Assembly (NCBI GenBank): GCA_965243185.1
Contig: OZ251531.1
Location: forward strand, 2,294,001-2,358,000
Length of the DNA stretch: 64,000 bases
Reading direction: 5' to 3'
Source: CBDBCU01 sp965243185
GTDB lineage: Bacteria; Chloroflexota; Dehalococcoidia; Lucifugimonadales; UBA3495
Positions within the stretch are counted from its first letter, which is position 1; each line of letters opens with the position of its first letter. The notes beneath the pieces are model-generated. The model saw only the letters and a program-made list of their open reading frames with translations, had not been told where the DNA came from and ran no database searches. Below are positions 23,212 to 32,753 of the stretch, piece after piece. A program made the position numbers and the translations under genes.

Positions 23212-25611
23212 CTACTCCCCCACCGCCAACTCCACCTGCCAGCTATTGCCTTGTCCCCCGACAAACTGGCCGGTGCGGATACCGCTTACCCGGTAGTCCG
23301 GCAAAGCCGCCACCGCCAGACACTTCCCTTCCAACCGCACCCCGCGCTCCTCAAACGCAAAATCCCGGTTGTCAAACCCTGCCGCCCGCCGCGCCGCCGG
23401 CAAATCCTCCCGACTAGCCGGTACAATGTGCAGAAAGAACCGGTCTTGCGTATCCGCCGCTTCGCACGGCTCCTTGAGATATACTATCGACTTATCCCCC
23501 AGATACAAGTCAAAAGCCGCCCGCGCCGCCGGCCGTCCCGCCACTGCCGCCGCATACCTTTCCCGAAAATCCGCCGCATACCCTCCCGAATAATAATCCC
23601 CTTCCCAAGCCACCGTCCCCTCCTTGACCTGATAAACCCGGATTCGGGACATGGCATAATCCGGCAATGCCGCCGCCGCCAAACACTTCCCGTCGAACTT
23701 CACGCCCCAAATCTCCCCGCTGCCGCTGAACCCGGCCGCCTGCCGCCCGGACGGCAATTCTTTGCTATCCGCCGGGTAAATATCCGCTCGAAACGGCGCC
23801 GCCAAATCCCCCGGTTGGCACCGTTCCTTAACCAGAACCAGCCGCCCCCCGTAGCGGTAAGCGTCAAAATCCGCCCGCAGCAGTGGCTCCCCGGCTGTCG
23901 CCGCCCGATACAGCTCCCGATAGCCCGCAACAGTAGCCGCATCCACCCGCGCCAAATCCGGCGTCGCCACCGTCAGCGCCGTATTATTGTATCGCCTTTC
24001 CCGATACACCGCCGGCGGAAAAACCTCCCGCGGCCGCCCGCTAGCAGAGTAGCTGCGGTGTACCGGAATAATGTAATAATCCGGGTCTTGAGACCCATCA
24101 AACCCGATCCGCCGCCGCTCCTCAGCCCGCAGCATTCCCCAACTCTCCGTCCGCTCCCCGCCCAAGTTGATTACGGCCCCCGGATTTTCCCGCAGCGCAT
24201 ACCGGTACCCCGCCATCAACGACGCCCGGCTGTAGGGCAAATCGTACTGACCGCGCAGCCCCTCCGGGCTTGCCCGATCCGCCAGAAAGTTAAAATACAT
24301 CTCCCCATAAGGGTGTAACTGAACCATCTGCCAAGCCGCCAAGCCAACCCCCAATCCCGCCAACCCATACACCGCCGCCCGCGCCGGCCATCCTTTATAC
24401 GCCGCCAGCAACCAGCCAATGCCATACGCCGCCAGCAATCCAAAGGGCGCATAGATAAAAAACATTTGCCGCCAGCCGGTATATAGCGTTGCGCCCAGCA
24501 ATGCCACCGCTGCCACCGGCAGAGCCACGCCGGCCAGCAGCAGCAGCCCGAAACGCAGCCGGGTATTGCCCCAGACCGCCCGCGGCCGCACTATCCCCAA
24601 CCCGGCAACCGCCGCCGCCCCGATAATGCCCAGCAACAGTACCGCCGGCGGGGTGGATATAACCGCCCACACCGGCACATACCGCCAGGGCAATTCATCC
24701 GGCCGCCAGAACTGCCCTTGAAACAGTTGCAGATTCGTATAGGGGAAGTAAGGAAACTGCGCCATCACCCGCCCGGCTGCTATAAAATTGCCCACCGGGT
24801 CGCTCCACAGAAAGGGCCAGGTCGCGTACAGCGTCAGCCCGGCCGCCGCCGCAAAGACCCCGCCAGTTGCCAAAATATGCTTCCGCCGCGTTGTGCCTCC
24901 GGCATAAAACAAGTCCATCCCCCGCAATGCCAGCGCCGCCGGCAGCAGCATTACCCCAATAACCCGTATATTGGTCAGCAGCCCCACCGCAACGCCGCCC
25001 AGCAGAAACGCCCCCCAGGTATCCCGCCGCCAAGCCCGCTCCGCCAGATACAGGGCTACCATAAACATACTTAAAAATGGCAAATCCTTGGTGTTAAAAA
25101 AGGAATGGGCATACAACCGGGGATGAAATAGAAACAGCAGCATTGCCAGCATTGCCAACCCCCGGCTGCCGAACAAATGCCAAACCAGCCGGTAGCAGCA
25201 AAGCCCCGCCGCCAGAAAGAAAAGGTGCGTCAAAAAATGCCGGCTTAACGGAATACTGCGCTCATCCCTCAGCCCCAACCCCCGCTCCACCAGCTCCAGC
25301 AGCCCAAAGAAAGCCACCCCATAATAGCGGTCAATGCCGGCGCCGCCGCCATCCTCCCGCAGCAGGTCATCATTAACCCGCAAAACATAATCCACCGTGG
25401 CCCGCGTCAACCGCCGCTCCACCACCTGGTCAAAATGCACCCCGTAATCATCCAGCAGCGGCCCGCCGGTCAGCAGCAGGATTAAGCAAACCACAAAAGG
25501 ACTGGCGGCGGTCAGCACGCGCACCGCCGCCCGGGGCGAGCGTCCAACCACCGCCAGTTTAGCCGGAACAAAATCGGGCATCAGCTTAACGCCGCCGGAA
25601 TCCGGCCCCAT
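23212..25611 (-). CDS. Membrane glycosyltransferase-like protein (GT39/ArnT-like) with two C-terminal repeat domains
   Basis: The product is 799 residues. A first hydrophobic helix (residues about 25-50) is followed by the acidic loop DDYGVHFDQ, which resembles the catalytic Asp loop of GT-C enzymes. About ten further helices include FFNTKDLPFLSMFMVALYLAERA. From about 590 onward two domain copies match the three copies in the 9945-12743 product (VYLKEPC, RFFLHIVP, LPAARRAAGFDNRDFAFEE, GKCLAVAALPDY, IRTGQF). It probably transfers a sugar from a lipid carrier across the membrane. The acceptor is unknown and no glycan cluster surrounds it. Confidence 0.72.
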   Translation of the reverse strand: MGPDSGGVKLMPDFVPAKLAVVGRSPRAAVRVLTAASPFVVCLILLLTGGPLLDDYGVHFDQVVERRLTRATVDYVLRVNDDLLREDGGGAGIDRYYGVAFFGLLELVERGLGLRDERSIPLSRHFLTHLFFLAAGLCCYRLVWHLFGSRGLAMLAMLLFLFHPRLYAHSFFNTKDLPFLSMFMVALYLAERAWRRDTWGAFLLGGVAVGLLTNIRVIGVMLLPAALALRGMDLFYAGGTTRRKHILATGGVFAAAAGLTLYATWPFLWSDPVGNFIAAGRVMAQFPYFPYTNLQLFQGQFWRPDELPWRYVPVWAVISTPPAVLLLGIIGAAAVAGLGIVRPRAVWGNTRLRFGLLLLAGVALPVAAVALLGATLYTGWRQMFFIYAPFGLLAAYGIGWLLAAYKGWPARAAVYGLAGLGVGLAAWQMVQLHPYGEMYFNFLADRASPEGLRGQYDLPYSRASLMAGYRYALRENPGAVINLGGERTESWGMLRAEERRRIGFDGSQDPDYYIIPVHRSYSASGRPREVFPPAVYRERRYNNTALTVATPDLARVDAATVAGYRELYRAATAGEPLLRADFDAYRYGGRLVLVKERCQPGDLAAPFRADIYPADSKELPSGRQAAGFSGSGEIWGVKFDGKCLAAAALPDYAMSRIRVYQVKEGTVAWEGDYYSGGYAADFRERYAAAVAGRPAARAAFDLYLGDKSIVYLKEPCEAADTQDRFFLHIVPASREDLPAARRAAGFDNRDFAFEERGVRLEGKCLAVAALPDYRVSGIRTGQFVGGQGNSWQVELAVGE

Positions 25612-25746
25612 CCCAGCCTAAGGAGCCCGGTAAGGGAATAATCATCAATAACCCGTCAAACCGCCATCCTTCCCGCTCCGGCGCGGAAATCGGCGGGTAT
25701 TGGCGCGGATTGGCTAAAACCGGCTCGAACCGGCTAAAATCGTAAT

Positions 25747-26031
25747 CTACGCCACCTCAAACCGTTCCGAATGCGGCGGTTGCGCCCACAACTCCTCAGC
25801 CCCGGCCATGGCCACCGCCCGCTCCGGACTGGCCCGCCACGCATCATAAATCTCGTTGCTTTCCCAAGTCACCAAAGTGGTAATCTTGCCCGGCTCCGCC
25901 AGGGAATAAAGCGTCTCCCGGCTGCCGAACCCCGGGGCTTTGCTCTGCGCCAGCCCGTTGCCGTCCAGCAGTTTCCGGGCTTCCGCTACCTTGTCCGCCT
26001 TGGCCCAATGGTGCGTCAGAACGCCAATCAT
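25747..26031 (-). CDS. ABM-domain (antibiotic biosynthesis monooxygenase-like) protein
   Basis: The product is 94 residues. The arrangement MIGVLTHHWAK, VAEARKLLDGN, GFGSRETLYSL, TTLVTWESNEIYDAWRASPE fits the small dimeric alpha/beta ABM fold. Members degrade haem or oxidise quinones, but many are uncharacterised. It lies 89 bp after the antiporter on the same strand. The family call is from overall pattern, as there is no diagnostic catalytic motif. Confidence 0.65.
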   Translation of the reverse strand: MIGVLTHHWAKADKVAEARKLLDGNGLAQSKAPGFGSRETLYSLAEPGKITTLVTWESNEIYDAWRASPERAVAMAGAEELWAQPPHSERFEVA

Positions 26032-26120
26032 AACGCCGCCGTCTCCTTTGCCCTTTTCCCGGTTCGTCGTGGTTTAGCGCGGTTTATCGTAGTTCAGCGC
26101 CGGGGACTCCCGCCGGCCGC

Positions 26121-27560
26121 CTAATCGTCCGCCGCCGCGCCGCTTTCCTGAGTAAGCTCCCCCTTGGCCTTGGTGCCAGCCCCGCCCTTGCTGAACAGCG
26201 GCACCAGCAATATCGGCGCCAACAGTGTCGTCAGCACCGTCATCATAATGCTCACCCCGAACAGGTCATGCCCGATAATCCCCTCCGTCAACCCCACCCC
26301 GGCGATAATCAACGCCACTTCGCCCCGGGGCATCATCCCCACGCCGATCCGCGCTCCGCCGCGCAGGTTAAATCCGCTGACCAACGCCGGCCCGCCGGAA
26401 CCCACCACTTTGGACACTATCGCCAATATCGAAATCACCAGCCCGAACACGATGGCATTCTGCATCGCCCCAATGTCCACCAGCATCCCCATCACCACAA
26501 AGAACACCGGCACCAAGAAGTCCAGAATACTGGTCATCGCTTCCTCGACCTGCTCCCCCATCCGGGTGCTGGACAAAGCCAAGCCCACCGAAAAAGCCCC
26601 GATGATAAAAGCCAGTCCAAACACCTCCGCCAACCCGGCCGCCAACAACGCCAAAGCCAGCGCAAACACCAGCCCCGACCCCGGCGTGCGGAAATGCCGC
26701 ACCATCCGCTCAATGTAGGGCGCCACCAGAATCCCGATGCCGGTCAACCCCAGCCAGAACCCGATAGCCTTAAAACTAATCCAGCCCAAGCTGCCCCAGG
26801 TAAAGGTGCCGGTTTCCGCCTCCGCCACGCTGATGCCGATAACCACCGTCAAAATCAGGATACCCAGCACATCGTCCACCACGGCGGCGGCGATAATCGT
26901 AACCCCCTCCGGATTGTCCAGGCTGTTCAGGTCCGCCAGCACCCGCGCCGTAATGCCCACCGAGGTAGCCGTCAGAATGGCCCCCATAAACAGGGCTTCC
27001 GGCGAAAAAATGCCCTCCGGCCCGGCAAAGCCAAACATCACCGTAGCCCCCGACCCCAGGGCAAAGGGCAGAATTACCCCGCCCAAGGCTACCGCCGTCG
27101 CCGGCCCGGCATAGCGCAGAAACTGCCGCAGGTTCGTCTCCAGCCCGATGGAAAACAGCAGAACGATGGAGCCGATTTGCGCCAGCGCATAGAGTTGGTT
27201 GCTCACCGGTATGCCGGTAACCGAAACCCCATCCTGTACCGTATGAATAAACGGGATGGTCAGGCCAAACAGGGACATCGGCCCATATACCGGATCCACA
27301 TAGCCCCCGGGAAACAGCGCCGCCCACCCGAAAAGGGATATTCCCCCCAAGATATAGGGGCCAATCAGGATGCCCACGCCCAGCTCGGCCAGTACCGAGG
27401 GAATTTTGAGAAACCGCGTCGCCAGTTCCCCGGCCACCTTGGCCGCGAACAAAATCACCGCCAACTGGATCAGCAGCTTGACCACCAGGTCAAGGATTTC
27501 GCCCTCCCCGGCTTGAAACAGGGATAGCAGGAGCCCCGGTTGAAAGATACCCTCAAGCAT
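26121..27560 (-). CDS. Cation:proton antiporter, CPA2 family
   Basis: The product is 479 residues with about 12-13 hydrophobic helices. KIPSVLAELGVGILIGPYILGG is the conserved TM2 region of Kef/NapA-type exchangers. AAAVVDDVLGILIL contains the VDD pair expected in the ion-binding TM5 (Asp-Asp, electrogenic type). MLVDIGAM and GMMPRGEVALIIAGVGL are further family motifs. No TrkA-N domain follows, so it is the short form. It exchanges Na+ or K+ for protons. A second, larger member lies at 61106-62974. Confidence 0.88.
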   Translation of the reverse strand: MLEGIFQPGLLLSLFQAGEGEILDLVVKLLIQLAVILFAAKVAGELATRFLKIPSVLAELGVGILIGPYILGGISLFGWAALFPGGYVDPVYGPMSLFGLTIPFIHTVQDGVSVTGIPVSNQLYALAQIGSIVLLFSIGLETNLRQFLRYAGPATAVALGGVILPFALGSGATVMFGFAGPEGIFSPEALFMGAILTATSVGITARVLADLNSLDNPEGVTIIAAAVVDDVLGILILTVVIGISVAEAETGTFTWGSLGWISFKAIGFWLGLTGIGILVAPYIERMVRHFRTPGSGLVFALALALLAAGLAEVFGLAFIIGAFSVGLALSSTRMGEQVEEAMTSILDFLVPVFFVVMGMLVDIGAMQNAIVFGLVISILAIVSKVVGSGGPALVSGFNLRGGARIGVGMMPRGEVALIIAGVGLTEGIIGHDLFGVSIMMTVLTTLLAPILLVPLFSKGGAGTKAKGELTQESGAAADD

Positions 27561-27654
27561 AATGAAAGCGCCGCCCGAATGTTAAAATGATGCCGCCGCA
27601 AAAATTGCAAGCAGCATTATAACACACCGACCGGGCTGGTTTTTCCCCCTTTGT

Positions 27655-29376
27655 TTAGACCGACAAAACCACATCCACCAAAGCAATCCGCCCTTCCTGA
27701 ACGGCCGCCAAGGCGTCTTGCAAAGCCGGCACCAGCTGCTCCGGGTCCGTAACCCGCACCCCATAGCCGCCAAAAGGCGCTACCAGTTGGGCATAATCCG
27801 GCCCGGGAATATGGACGCCGTGCCACAAATCCGATTGGGCGGCGGTGCCTTCCGGGTAATAGTGCAAGTGATTGCGCCGCATCGCCTCATAGTTGCCGTT
27901 GTTGAAAATCACCGTCAGAAAAGGCAAATTGGCTTCCCCGGCCACTCCGAAACTCTGCGTCACCGGATTATAGAGAAACCCCCCATCGCCCATCAGCGCC
28001 ACCACCGGGCGGTTCGGCATCGCCAGCTTCACCCCCAAAGCCAGCCCTAAACCCTGACCCAAGCCGCCGTTGGGATGAAAGTAACTTTGCGGCCGATCCC
28101 ACTGCACATGACGCATCACCTGCCCCCGGTGCGAAGTAACCTCCTCGACAAAGACCGCATCCTCCGGCATCGCTTCGCTGACCGCGGTGCACAGCCAAAC
28201 CGGGTCGATGGGCTGCCGGGAACGCGCCGCCGCTTCCGCCGCCTGCCGGCTTTCCTGCTGCCGATTATGCTCTCCCGTCCAGTAATTCCGCCGTTCCGCA
28301 ATTTTAGCGGCGTGGCGGCCGCTGGCTGCGCCGCTGCTTTCCAGCGCGGCCGTCAGCAATTGCAAAGTCAGCGTCAAATCCCCCTCGACATAGCCATCCG
28401 CCAGCAAATTCTGATAAGCCATCTGCCCCTTCAGCGGATTCTCCCCCAAAGCAATGACCGTCGCCTGGGCTGGCCCGGCGTTAGGCGGATACCACGGCGA
28501 CCGGCTCCCCAGCAGCAACACCAAATCCGCCTGGTGCATCAGCGGCTCCGGGTTAGCCCCCAAATAAAGGGGATGGCTTTTCGGAAAGTTGGCGTAAGTG
28601 GACGCGCTTTCAATCACCGGAATCGCCATCAAATCCGCCAACTGAACCAGAGCGTCAAACCCGGCCACTTCCTGCCCCGAACCCTCCGCAATAATCAGCG
28701 GCCTTTGACTTGCCGCGATGCGGGCGGCCAAGCGTTCCAAGTCCGCATCCGCCGGCCGGGTCTTGGGCGCAACTGGAACCGGGCGGATTTTCTCCGGCGC
28801 CGCCCACGGCTGAATCATCGTCTCAATGGGAACATCCAGAAACGCCGGCCCTTTAGGCACCCTCTGCGCCATCTCCCCGGCCCGCACCAGCTGCTCATAG
28901 AGCGTATGCGGACTCGTCGCCTGCCCGCTCCACTTGGTAAAAGGCTCCACAAAGCGGTTCGGCCCGCCGACTACGCTGAGATTGCGATACCACTGCCCTT
29001 GCGGATCCAACTCCGGGTTTTCCCCGTAGCTGATGGCTTCCCCGGAGCAAACCAGCATCGGCGCTTCGCCCAGCCAAGCCCCGTGAATCCCCACGCCCCC
29101 TTGCAGCAGCCCCACGCCGGCGTGCAGCAGCACCGCCTGCATCCGCCCGGTAACCCGCGTATAGCCCAACGCCAGATCCACCGCCAGCGTCTCGTGCCAG
29201 CAGTTAATATAAGTCGGCCCGGGCGTCTCGTTGATTTTCTGCCGCGCCAAAGCCTCCCACACCGGCGCCCACTCCGAACCGGGCGAGGAAATAATATAGT
29301 CGATGCCCAAGTTGCGAAAGGCTTCCAGAATGGCATCGCCGCCATCCGGCCGGGTTTGCGGTTGGGAAACAGTCAT
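27655..29376 (-). CDS. Thiamine pyrophosphate-binding enzyme (acetolactate synthase-like)
   Basis: The product is 573 residues with the three-domain TPP-enzyme layout. The N-terminal PYR domain has IDYIISSPGSEW with the activating Glu; a central domain follows; the C-terminal PP domain has GDGGFLYNP...NNGNY (about 460-490), the TPP/Mg2+ motif. Bona fide IlvB has an FAD-binding middle domain that is poorly matched here. Decarboxylases such as benzoylformate or phosphonopyruvate types are alternatives. A consensus promoter (29428-29456) lies 52 bp upstream and closely resembles that of the next operon. Substrate not assigned. Confidence 0.8.
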   Translation of the reverse strand: MTVSQPQTRPDGGDAILEAFRNLGIDYIISSPGSEWAPVWEALARQKINETPGPTYINCWHETLAVDLALGYTRVTGRMQAVLLHAGVGLLQGGVGIHGAWLGEAPMLVCSGEAISYGENPELDPQGQWYRNLSVVGGPNRFVEPFTKWSGQATSPHTLYEQLVRAGEMAQRVPKGPAFLDVPIETMIQPWAAPEKIRPVPVAPKTRPADADLERLAARIAASQRPLIIAEGSGQEVAGFDALVQLADLMAIPVIESASTYANFPKSHPLYLGANPEPLMHQADLVLLLGSRSPWYPPNAGPAQATVIALGENPLKGQMAYQNLLADGYVEGDLTLTLQLLTAALESSGAASGRHAAKIAERRNYWTGEHNRQQESRQAAEAAARSRQPIDPVWLCTAVSEAMPEDAVFVEEVTSHRGQVMRHVQWDRPQSYFHPNGGLGQGLGLALGVKLAMPNRPVVALMGDGGFLYNPVTQSFGVAGEANLPFLTVIFNNGNYEAMRRNHLHYYPEGTAAQSDLWHGVHIPGPDYAQLVAPFGGYGVRVTDPEQLVPALQDALAAVQEGRIALVDVVLSV

Positions 29377-29427
29377 AACAGCCGCCCTCCTGCTAATCGG
29401 TAGCGCGCCGGGGTTTATGTAGTGTGC

Positions 29428-29456
29428 AGTATAGGTTGGGGGAATAAGGGTGTCAA
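29428..29456 (-). promoter_or_regulatory. Consensus sigma70 promoter of the TPP-enzyme gene
   Basis: On the minus strand TTGACA (29451-29456), a 17-bp spacer and TATACT (29428-29433). The spacer ends in attcccccaacc, the same as at 30312-30340, so the two promoters are related copies. Confidence 0.75.
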
Positions 29457-29495
29457 TGTTGACAAGGATGGTGAATTAAAGGCAACCCGCCCCCG

Positions 29496-29882
29496 CTACC
29501 CCCGCCCGGCGTAAAGCCCCAACATAGCCTCGATAAAATCCTGCGCCCGGGCCCAGTATTCCCGGAACTGCGACGCGGCCAGATGTCCCCGGTCAGCGTT
29601 GATATGGAGCCGGTCGGCAGCCCGCCAGCATTGAATCAAGTAGGGAATGCCCGGCTCCCCGGCAGTAATGCTGCGGAGAAAGTTATACTTGGCGTCGGTG
29701 GATAAGGGGTCAAGCCCCTGCTGATTAGCCAAGGCGTTGATGCACTGCTTTGCCGATTCATACAGGAGTGCGCCGGCCGAGTCCGGATCATTGTCCCTCT
29801 CCAGCAGCAACTGGGCTTGACGCCGGTAATTCCGCGCCCGGGTTTCGTGAAAAGCCGCCTTTTCCCGTCCCGGGCTAATCAT
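29496..29882 (-). CDS. PaREP1/HEPN-like protein, second of a pair
   Basis: The product is 128 residues from the ATG at 29882, which overlaps the stop of the upstream gene by 8 bp. It is helical: RARNYRRQAQLLLERDNDPDSAGALLYESAKQCINALANQQG. This resembles the start of the PaREP1 or HEPN-type all-helical family, with its amphipathic helices and a central AKQ/ALA segment. The same organisation (helix pair with an A-L-L-x-A-x-K/S motif) is seen in the upstream partner. Such pairs occur next to nucleotidyltransferases, but none is here. Function unknown. Confidence 0.6.
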   Translation of the reverse strand: MISPGREKAAFHETRARNYRRQAQLLLERDNDPDSAGALLYESAKQCINALANQQGLDPLSTDAKYNFLRSITAGEPGIPYLIQCWRAADRLHINADRGHLAASQFREYWARAQDFIEAMLGLYAGRG

Positions 29883-30234
29883 TTTTGCCGTAGCGGCCCA
29901 GCACGAACTCCCGGGCATCCGCAACGGCGCTTTCCAGTTCGCAGCCGCGCAGCGCATCCATTTCGGAATGGTCGCGCAACAACTCCCCGGTCACCAAAGC
30001 GCCCCGGTAATAGAACTTGGCTACCTTGCCCTCCCCCTCCAACGCCTTCGCCAAGTCAATCAAATACTCGTCATACTCCAGCCCCCGCTCCCGGGCCAAG
30101 CCAATAAAAGTGGCCTTGGTAGCTTTCCACAACAGGGCAGCGGCTTCCTGATGATGCCCGGTAGCCCATTCCTTATCGGCGGCCGCCAGATACTCCAAAG
30201 GCGTCAATTCAGCAAACGATTCGGAAACAGTCAT
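29875..30234 (-). CDS. PaREP1-family-like protein, first of a pair
   Basis: The product is 119 residues. ELTPLEYLAAADKEWATGHHQEAAALLWKATKATFIGLARERG and a later helix GALVTGELLRDHSEMDAL fit the helical PaREP1/HEPN-like group. Its stop overlaps the start of the similarly built next gene, so they are translationally coupled. The N-terminus MTVSES and the leader closely resemble those of the TPP-enzyme gene (MTVSQP), a sign that the promoter and start region were duplicated. Confidence 0.65.
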   Translation of the reverse strand: MTVSESFAELTPLEYLAAADKEWATGHHQEAAALLWKATKATFIGLARERGLEYDEYLIDLAKALEGEGKVAKFYYRGALVTGELLRDHSEMDALRGCELESAVADAREFVLGRYGKND

Positions 30235-30311
30235 AGCGGCGGCTCCTGATTGTTGCGGCTTGCCGGTCGATTATAACGGCAAGGGGCGTTGCCCGGGGTT
30301 TTATGGTGGGG

Positions 30312-30340
30312 AGTATAGGTTGGGGGAATAGAAGTGTCAA
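30312..30340 (-). promoter_or_regulatory. Consensus sigma70 promoter of the PaREP1-like pair
   Basis: On the minus strand TTGACA (30335-30340), a 17-bp spacer and TATACT (30312-30317), 78 bp before the ATG. Nearly the same promoter sits at 29428-29456. Confidence 0.75.
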
Positions 30341-30396
30341 TTATGCTATGGACGCCCCCGAGCAAGTAGGCGCAGACCCGGCTAAACCAGCCTTAC

Positions 30397-31149
30397 CTAC
30401 CCACCCCCCGGCGCAACAATCTCCGCCGCCGGCTCCCGCAACTCCAAGGTCAATACCCGCGCCACTTCCGGCAAATCCCCAGCCACCAGCGGGCCGCGCA
30501 ATTCCAGCCGCGGCAGCCGGGTTTCCCCTTGGTCCGCCCACACCGTTACCGGAATTGCCGCCGCCGCCAGCGTCGTACCCGGCAAAGCCGCGGCCAAAGC
30601 CGCGCCCGGCATCGTCCCTTGTATGCGCCAAGCGTCATAACTGCCGCCATCCCCATCCTCAACCCGTTCCGTACCAGCCAGTTGCGGATTTTCCACCCCG
30701 GCAACAATTTCCGCAAACCCTTGCCCGGCATTGTCAAAACGCACCGGAACCGCCGCCGGCGGCACGGCTTCCCACTGACCGCTGAACAAGTTGGTCATCC
30801 ATGTTTTATCGCCAATGCCGATAACTTCCAGCTCCACAAAAGACCCGGCGGTTTCCAGTTCCAACTTGATGTAGAACCGGTCGGGCTGGTTGGCAACTCC
30901 CGAGGCCCGGGTCAGCAGCAGCCCGGGGGACAGCTGCGTACTTCCCGCCGGATGTTCCAATGCAAAAGCCAGCGACTCCGCCGCCGCAACCCGTTCCGCC
31001 GCCCGGGCCAAAATCGCCGCCGGGTCGGGAACCGGCGTCGGTGTTGGCGTCGGAGCGGGTGTATTCGTAGCCCCGGCGCCACCGCTACACCCCGCCAACA
31101 ACAGCAGCAACCCCATAACCGTCAATAGTCGGAAAAGCCCCATCCTCAA
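30397..31149 (-). CDS. LppX/LprAFG-type lipoprotein
   Basis: The product is 250 residues. Signal peptide with lipobox LLLAGC (Cys21) followed by a Thr/Pro repeat linker (PAPTPTPTPVP). The body has the curved-sheet pattern of the LppX_LprAFG family (RFYIKLELETAGSFVELEVIGIGDKTWMTN, YDAWRIQG, RLELRGPL). In mycobacteria this family carries lipids or lipoglycans across the periplasm. The role here is unknown. It starts 33 bp from the stop of the propeller lipoprotein gene upstream, so the two probably form an operon. Confidence 0.72.
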   Translation of the reverse strand: MRMGLFRLLTVMGLLLLLAGCSGGAGATNTPAPTPTPTPVPDPAAILARAAERVAAAESLAFALEHPAGSTQLSPGLLLTRASGVANQPDRFYIKLELETAGSFVELEVIGIGDKTWMTNLFSGQWEAVPPAAVPVRFDNAGQGFAEIVAGVENPQLAGTERVEDGDGGSYDAWRIQGTMPGAALAAALPGTTLAAAAIPVTVWADQGETRLPRLELRGPLVAGDLPEVARVLTLELREPAAEIVAPGGG

Positions 31150-31182
31150 CTCTTAATCCCTAATTCCCAATTGCCCCCGCCC

Positions 31183-32697
31183 CTAATTCCACGACCACAC
31201 CGCCATCCCGCCTTGGGCTATTTCCCGCGGCGGCGCATCCCCCACCGCATCCAGCACATAAACCCGCGCCCCGGCTGCGGCCTCCCCGTTGCGCCGCTCC
31301 GCCACCGGCCCGGTACTGCCCGCCGTTACCAACCGCGTCCCATCCGGCGACCAGGGCGAATGGGAATAGGCGTACTGGTCAAAGAAACTCAACATCGTAA
31401 AGACCTCGCCGCTGGGCCGAAACCGCAACAACTCCCGCCCGGCCGCTGCCCCGGCCGCGCCGGTCAACTCATCTATTGCCGCTACTTTCCAGACAAAGAC
31501 TTGCTCCGCCGCATCCAACGCTACCCACGCCAGCCGCTGCCCATCCGGCGACCAGTAAAAAGCCAGCAGCGGCTCCGTGGCCAAAGTATGTACCTTGCCC
31601 TCCGCCGTTGCCAATTGCAGCCGCTCGAAAACGCCCCCGCCGGCATCCGGCTGATCCGCCACCGCCAGCATTTGCCCGTCCGGCGACCACATAAAGGCCG
31701 CCGCCGGCCCCACCGACAGCACCGCTTGCGGCGCGGCCGCCGGGTTATCCCGCTCCCCCAGATACAGCGTCCCGCCCCGGTTTCCCGAAACCGCCACGGC
31801 CCATAACCGCCCGTCCGGGGACAAAGCCGGCGTCCGAAATCCCGCCGCATCTACCAACCGATAAGCCGTATCCGCAGCAAAAGGCGGCCGCAGCAGTTTC
31901 ACCGCCGCCCGGGAATGCAGCAGCAGCGATTGACTGTCGCCGCCCCAACTGTAATAGAGCGGCGCCCCCCGTTCCAACGCAATCGCCCCTTGGGCCGTAT
32001 CCGGGTTCACTATAAACAGCGTCAGCCCCTGCCGCGTCGCCGCCAGAAAGGATAGATATTCCCCATCCGGTGACCAGTAAAGATAATGCGGCGCGCCATC
32101 GGCAATGAACGCCGGAGTATCATTTTCATAGACCATCCGACTGCGCACCCCTTGGGCATCAAGGATATATACCGACACCCGCAGGGAACGGCTGTCGCTA
32201 ACCTGCACCCGGGACACCGCCAAACGCGTCCCATCCGGCGACCAGGTCGGCCAAGCCCAGCTTTCCGACAAATCCAGCGGTTGCGCCAGATAAGCGCCGG
32301 CCGGGCCGCCGCCGGCAGCCGCGGCCGCGCCGCTGCCGGTCAACCGCCGAACTTCCGTGCCATCCGGCTTGACGGTGAACAAATCCCCATAGGGGCCGAT
32401 ATAAGCAATGCGGTCAACGCTCACCGGGCTACTCTCAACAGTCGGCGGGGTAATTTCCGGGATCGCGGCCGCCGCCGCCCGGGTCGGGATGGGCGTAATT
32501 TCAGCGGCCGGCGGCGTAACCGGCAACGGCGTTGGCGCAGCACCGCCGGCCGGGTAATCGACCCCAACGCACCCGCCCCAACCGGCCATCGCCAGCAGCA
32601 GCCCGACCACCGCCGACCCTAGAATCCGCCGCCGCCCCGAACCGTCATTGCAACCGCGCACCAACGCCCCCAATGCTCCCGCCTGTCCCCCAAGCAT
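31183..32697 (-). CDS. TolB-like/PD40 beta-propeller lipoprotein
   Basis: About 504 residues. The start is uncertain: ATG at 32697, or a GTG further in; an in-frame ATG at 32760 lies inside a dispersed palindromic repeat and is unlikely. A hydrophobic segment ending GWGGC suggests a lipoprotein or membrane anchor, followed by a Pro/Thr linker. The body repeats the WSPDGxxLA pattern (WSPDGTRLAVS, WSPDGEYLSF, WSPDGQMLAV, WSPDGQRLAW, WSPDGTRLVT), the blade motif of TolB/PD40 propellers. Probably extracytoplasmic binding. Operon with the LppX-like gene. Confidence 0.75.
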   Translation of the reverse strand: MLGGQAGALGALVRGCNDGSGRRRILGSAVVGLLLAMAGWGGCVGVDYPAGGAAPTPLPVTPPAAEITPIPTRAAAAAIPEITPPTVESSPVSVDRIAYIGPYGDLFTVKPDGTEVRRLTGSGAAAAAGGGPAGAYLAQPLDLSESWAWPTWSPDGTRLAVSRVQVSDSRSLRVSVYILDAQGVRSRMVYENDTPAFIADGAPHYLYWSPDGEYLSFLAATRQGLTLFIVNPDTAQGAIALERGAPLYYSWGGDSQSLLLHSRAAVKLLRPPFAADTAYRLVDAAGFRTPALSPDGRLWAVAVSGNRGGTLYLGERDNPAAAPQAVLSVGPAAAFMWSPDGQMLAVADQPDAGGGVFERLQLATAEGKVHTLATEPLLAFYWSPDGQRLAWVALDAAEQVFVWKVAAIDELTGAAGAAAGRELLRFRPSGEVFTMLSFFDQYAYSHSPWSPDGTRLVTAGSTGPVAERRNGEAAAGARVYVLDAVGDAPPREIAQGGMAVWSWN

Positions 32698-32753
32698 ATC
32701 ACCAACCGGACAGAAACGGCAAACCGCCCCTACCCCCGATGTCATCCCCCTAA

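Noticed and set aside
22674..23264. Longer 196-codon version of the RidA-like gene
   Set aside because: The first 41 codons overlap the 3' end of the glycosyltransferase gene and are not family-like; GGGAGG precedes the ATG at 23141.
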